A stretch of 64,000 bases of DNA from Rhodococcus sp. RD6.2 (GTDB lineage: Bacteria; Actinomycetota; Actinomycetes; Mycobacteriales; Mycobacteriaceae): the NCBI RefSeq assembly GCF_001040705.1, contig NZ_CVQP01000001.1, forward strand, positions 488,324-552,323, in the 5' to 3' direction. Both the position numbers and the translations under genes were made by a program. This document shows positions 61,464 to 64,000 of this stretch, in pieces (within the stretch, counting starts at the first letter, position 1; every line of letters begins with the position of its first letter). The notes below the pieces were generated by a model, which was given only the letters and a program-made list of their open reading frames with translations, had not been told where the DNA came from and did not search any database.

Positions 61464-63905
61464 ATGCACGACGAGGCGACGCGCGAGGCCGTCGAATCGG
61501 CACTCGCCAAGCTCGATCTGGACGCGAAGGCGAGACTGCTCCAGGGGCAGGACATCTGGACGCTGCCGCCGCTCCCCGAGATCGGGCTCGGCTCCCTCGT
61601 GATGTCCGACGGTCCGGTCGGTGTGCGCGGAGCCAGCTGGGGGCCGGAGGACCCGTCCGTTCTGCTGCCCTCGCCCACCGCGATGGCAGCCTCCTGGGAT
61701 CCCGAGCTGATCGCCCGTGCTGGAACGCTGCTCGCGCAGGAGGCCCGTCGCAAGGGCGTGCACCTGCTGCTCGCCCCCACCGTGAACATGCACCGGACCC
61801 CCGTCGGCGGCAGGCACTTCGAGGCGTACTCCGAGGACCCGCTGCTCAGCGGCGCCATCGGTACCGGCTTCGTCCGCGGTGTGCAGTCCGGCGGCGTCGG
61901 CGCCACCGTCAAGCACTTCGTGGCCAACGACGCCGAGACCGACCGCATGTTCGTCGACAACATCGTCTCCCCGGAGGCGCTGCGCGAGATCTACCTCGCG
62001 CCGTTCGAGGCGATCGTGCGCGACGCCGGCCCGTGGGCCGTCATGTCCGCCTACAACAGCGTCAACGGAACCACGATGAGCGAGCATGCCGAGCTGCTGC
62101 GCGGTGTGCTCCGCGACGAGTGGGGCTTCGACGGCATCGTGGTCTCCGACTGGATGGGCACCCGCTCGACGGTCGGCGCCATCATGGGCGGCCTCGACGT
62201 CGCCATGCCCGGTCCGGTGTCCGTCTACGGCGAGCTCCTCGTCAAGGCGGTCCGGGACGGCGAGGTCGACGAGTCCGTCGTGGACGGCGCCGTCCGCCAC
62301 GTCCTGCTGCTCGCCGCGCGCGTCGGCCTGCTAGAGGGCGCACCGGCCGCCGTCACCGAGTTCCCCGCGGCGATCGACGGCCGCGAGATCGCGCGGGAGG
62401 TCGCCCGGCGGTCCTTCGTGCTCGTCCGCAACACCGAGGTCGCCGGCAGTGCAGTGCTGCCGATCGCACCCGCCGAGTCCACGGTCGCCCTCATCGGACT
62501 GGCCGCTCGCGACGCCCGCGTGCTCGGCGGCGGCTCCGCCATGGTCTTCCCCGAAACCGTCGTCTCCCCGCTCGACGGGCTGACGGCGGCGCTGCCCGAC
62601 GGTGCGCTGGGCTACAGCGTCGGCACGGTGCTGAGCGAGGACATGGGTGTCGCCGACCGCGGGTTCGACCTGCGCGCCCGTTGCCTCAGCGCCGACGGGA
62701 CGCTGCAGCGCGAGCTGCCGCTGGCGGACGGCAACATCATGTGGATGGGCGACCTCCCCGAGGGCATCGACTACCCGTCGCTGCAGACCGTCGAGATCGT
62801 CGGCAGCTTCACGCCGGAGCTGTCCGGCCCGCATCGCTTCGGCACCAAGGGAATCGGCCGGTTCACCCTGGCCGTCGACGGCGAGACGGTGTTCGAGGGC
62901 GAGCAGGCACTGGAGAGCTTCGATCCGTTCGAGATGTTCTTCGGCTCGCCGAAGGACCGTGCCGTCGTCGAGCTCGAGGCGGGGCGCACCGTCGAGGTCT
63001 CCCTGCGATACGACCCGATGAAGATGGAAGGCGCACCGATCGCCGTCGTCAGCTTCAGCCTGGGGCACCTCGAGCCGCAGCGTGACCCCGAGGAGCTGAT
63101 GGCCGAGGCCGAGGCTGCTGCGGCTCGGGCCGATGTGGCCGTCGTCGTCGTGGCGACCACCGACAAGGTGGAGTCCGAGGGCTTCGACCGCACCACCCTC
63201 GCGCTGCCCGGCCGTCAGGACGAGCTGGTCTCCCGCGTCGTCGCGGCAAACCCGCGGACCGTTGTGGTCGTCAATTCCGGTGCCCCCGTGGAAATGCCGT
63301 GGCGCGACGACGTCGCCGCGGTGCTGCTGAGCTGGTTCCCCGGCCAGGAGGCCGGCGCGGCGCTCGCGGAGGTCCTCACCGGCGCGGCCGAGCCAGGCGG
63401 CCGGCTCCCCACCACCTGGCCCGCGACGCTGGAGGACTGCCCGGTCACCGAGGTGACCCCGACTGACGGCAAGCTCGACTACACCGAGGGCCTGTTCATC
63501 GGCTACCGCGCCTGGGACCGGTCCGACGTCGCGCCCGCGTACTCGTTCGGGCACGGCCTCGGCTACACCAGCTGGGAGTACGAGGACGCCCAGTGGGACG
63601 GCGACACCGTCACGGTCCGCGTCCGCAACACCGGATCCCGCCCGGGACGCGAGGTCGTGCAGGTCTACCTCGCCCCAGTCGACGGTGACACGTCCCGGCC
63701 CGCCCGTGCGCTTGCCGGCTTCGCGAGCATCGAGGCGATGGCAGGCGAAACCGCCACGGCCACAATCGCATTGCCGCAGCGCGCCTTCGAGACGTGGGAC
63801 GAGACTAGCCGGAAGTGGGTCCACCGCCCCGGCGCGTACGACCTCCAGGTCGGCGCCTCGTCCGCGAACTGTCCTCGCACGCTGCGCATCACGGCCGCCG
63901 GCTGA
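61464..63905 (+). CDS. GH3 family beta-glucosidase
   Basis: An 813-aa family 3 glycoside hydrolase without a signal peptide, so cytoplasmic. It has the GH3 barrel (LLLAPTVNMHRTPVGGRHFEAYSEDP near 110, KHFVANDAETDR near 150) with the nucleophile Asp in GIVVSDWMGTRS near 228, then a PA14-like insert (VEIVGSFTPELSGPHRFGTKGIGRFTLAVDG near 445), the second alpha/beta sandwich domain and a C-terminal fibronectin-type region (RNTGSRPGREVVQVYL). The ATG at 61464 is preferred over 61446 because AAGGAG lies 6 bp before it. It releases terminal beta-glucose from glucosides. Co-regulated with the hydrolase by the TetR gene, most likely. Confidence 0.92.
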   Translation: MHDEATREAVESALAKLDLDAKARLLQGQDIWTLPPLPEIGLGSLVMSDGPVGVRGASWGPEDPSVLLPSPTAMAASWDPELIARAGTLLAQEARRKGVHLLLAPTVNMHRTPVGGRHFEAYSEDPLLSGAIGTGFVRGVQSGGVGATVKHFVANDAETDRMFVDNIVSPEALREIYLAPFEAIVRDAGPWAVMSAYNSVNGTTMSEHAELLRGVLRDEWGFDGIVVSDWMGTRSTVGAIMGGLDVAMPGPVSVYGELLVKAVRDGEVDESVVDGAVRHVLLLAARVGLLEGAPAAVTEFPAAIDGREIAREVARRSFVLVRNTEVAGSAVLPIAPAESTVALIGLAARDARVLGGGSAMVFPETVVSPLDGLTAALPDGALGYSVGTVLSEDMGVADRGFDLRARCLSADGTLQRELPLADGNIMWMGDLPEGIDYPSLQTVEIVGSFTPELSGPHRFGTKGIGRFTLAVDGETVFEGEQALESFDPFEMFFGSPKDRAVVELEAGRTVEVSLRYDPMKMEGAPIAVVSFSLGHLEPQRDPEELMAEAEAAAARADVAVVVVATTDKVESEGFDRTTLALPGRQDELVSRVVAANPRTVVVVNSGAPVEMPWRDDVAAVLLSWFPGQEAGAALAEVLTGAAEPGGRLPTTWPATLEDCPVTEVTPTDGKLDYTEGLFIGYRAWDRSDVAPAYSFGHGLGYTSWEYEDAQWDGDTVTVRVRNTGSRPGREVVQVYLAPVDGDTSRPARALAGFASIEAMAGETATATIALPQRAFETWDETSRKWVHRPGAYDLQVGASSANCPRTLRITAAG

Positions 63906-63971
63906 CACCGCGTCCACACTTCGGCACATCTGGCTCGGACAGTGGTGTCCGATTCGAGGGAGATTCAACGT

Positions 63972-64000
63972 ATGAGGTTCTCGACTGCCGTTCGCGGCGT
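63972..64000 (+). CDS. Start of a further gene, cut by the window edge
   Basis: ATG at 63972 preceded by a GGGAG-like Shine-Dalgarno opens a frame MRFSTAVRGV that runs off the window. The basic start looks like a signal peptide, so a secreted protein (for example a sugar-binding protein or hydrolase next to the GH3 gene) is possible. Only nine full codons are visible. Confidence 0.5.

Noticed and set aside
62331-63968. A 545-codon minus-strand frame opposite the GH3 gene
   Set aside because: It lies fully within the recognised GH3 coding region and shows no motifs; a codon-bias shadow.

Overview
The window is GC-rich, gene-dense actinobacterial chromosome with no tRNA, rRNA, insertion sequence, phage gene or CRISPR array that I can see. 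The block at 25.8-33.4 kb (fumC, glpX, a DUF4245 protein, xseB, xseA, a lipid-droplet protein, ispH, DUF6542 protein), followed later by ychF, has a content and order typical of Mycobacteriales. Together with IdeR/DtxR-like operators and a duplicated acyl-CoA catabolic style, this points to Rhodococcus or a close relative (inference).

Region 1 (0-24.5 kb) is the most unusual part. It begins with an efeUOB ferrous/ferric iron uptake operon. Next come about 20 kb of specialised biosynthesis: a GriI-like aldolase and a GriH-like dehydroquinate synthase II (the pair that makes 3-amino-4-hydroxybenzoate in grixazone biosynthesis), a PobA-type hydroxylase, an SsuD/luciferase-like monooxygenase and a stand-alone adenylation-carrier-thioesterase synthetase. 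These are interleaved with glycan genes: a GT14-like transferase, two GT2 proteins, two paralogous flippase-like exporters, a 747-aa membrane protein, a condensation-like acyltransferase, an NDP-sugar epimerase and two secreted GH16 hydrolases. I find five 19-bp sites resembling the IdeR iron box (13-15 of 19 positions), one at each main promoter region including efeU. My reading is an iron-responsive cluster that makes an aminophenol/catechol aryl unit and may attach it to, or export it with, a cell-surface glycan or glycosylated siderophore. The chemistry is inferred, not shown.

Region 2 (24.6-49.9 kb) is mostly housekeeping: a VanZ-like membrane protein whose C-terminus is frameshifted by a 16-bp tandem duplication, fumC, glpX, xseAB, ispH, sbcDC, a rhodanese, an AI-2E family permease, the ogt/ada-alkA alkylation-repair pair, cstA with its ybdD partner, an FMN glutamate-synthase-like protein, a methyltransferase and ychF. 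A 27-codon gene with its own Shine-Dalgarno and terminator hairpin sits at 47981-48064.

Region 3 (49.9-59.4 kb) is a two-sided catabolic locus: one TetR gene divergent from a DUF7064-like and an APH-like phosphotransferase pair, and a second TetR gene leading a tightly overlapped operon (F420-type LLM oxidoreductase, enoyl-CoA hydratase, SDR, fused two-domain acyl-CoA dehydrogenase, SMP-30 lactonase). It probably degrades an acyl-CoA-activated steroid- or terpenoid-like compound.

Region 4 (59.5-64.0 kb) has a secreted alpha/beta hydrolase, a TetR regulator and a GH3 beta-glucosidase. An 18-bp element shared by the hydrolase and glucosidase upstream regions suggests they are co-regulated by that TetR. 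A further secreted-protein gene begins at the right edge.
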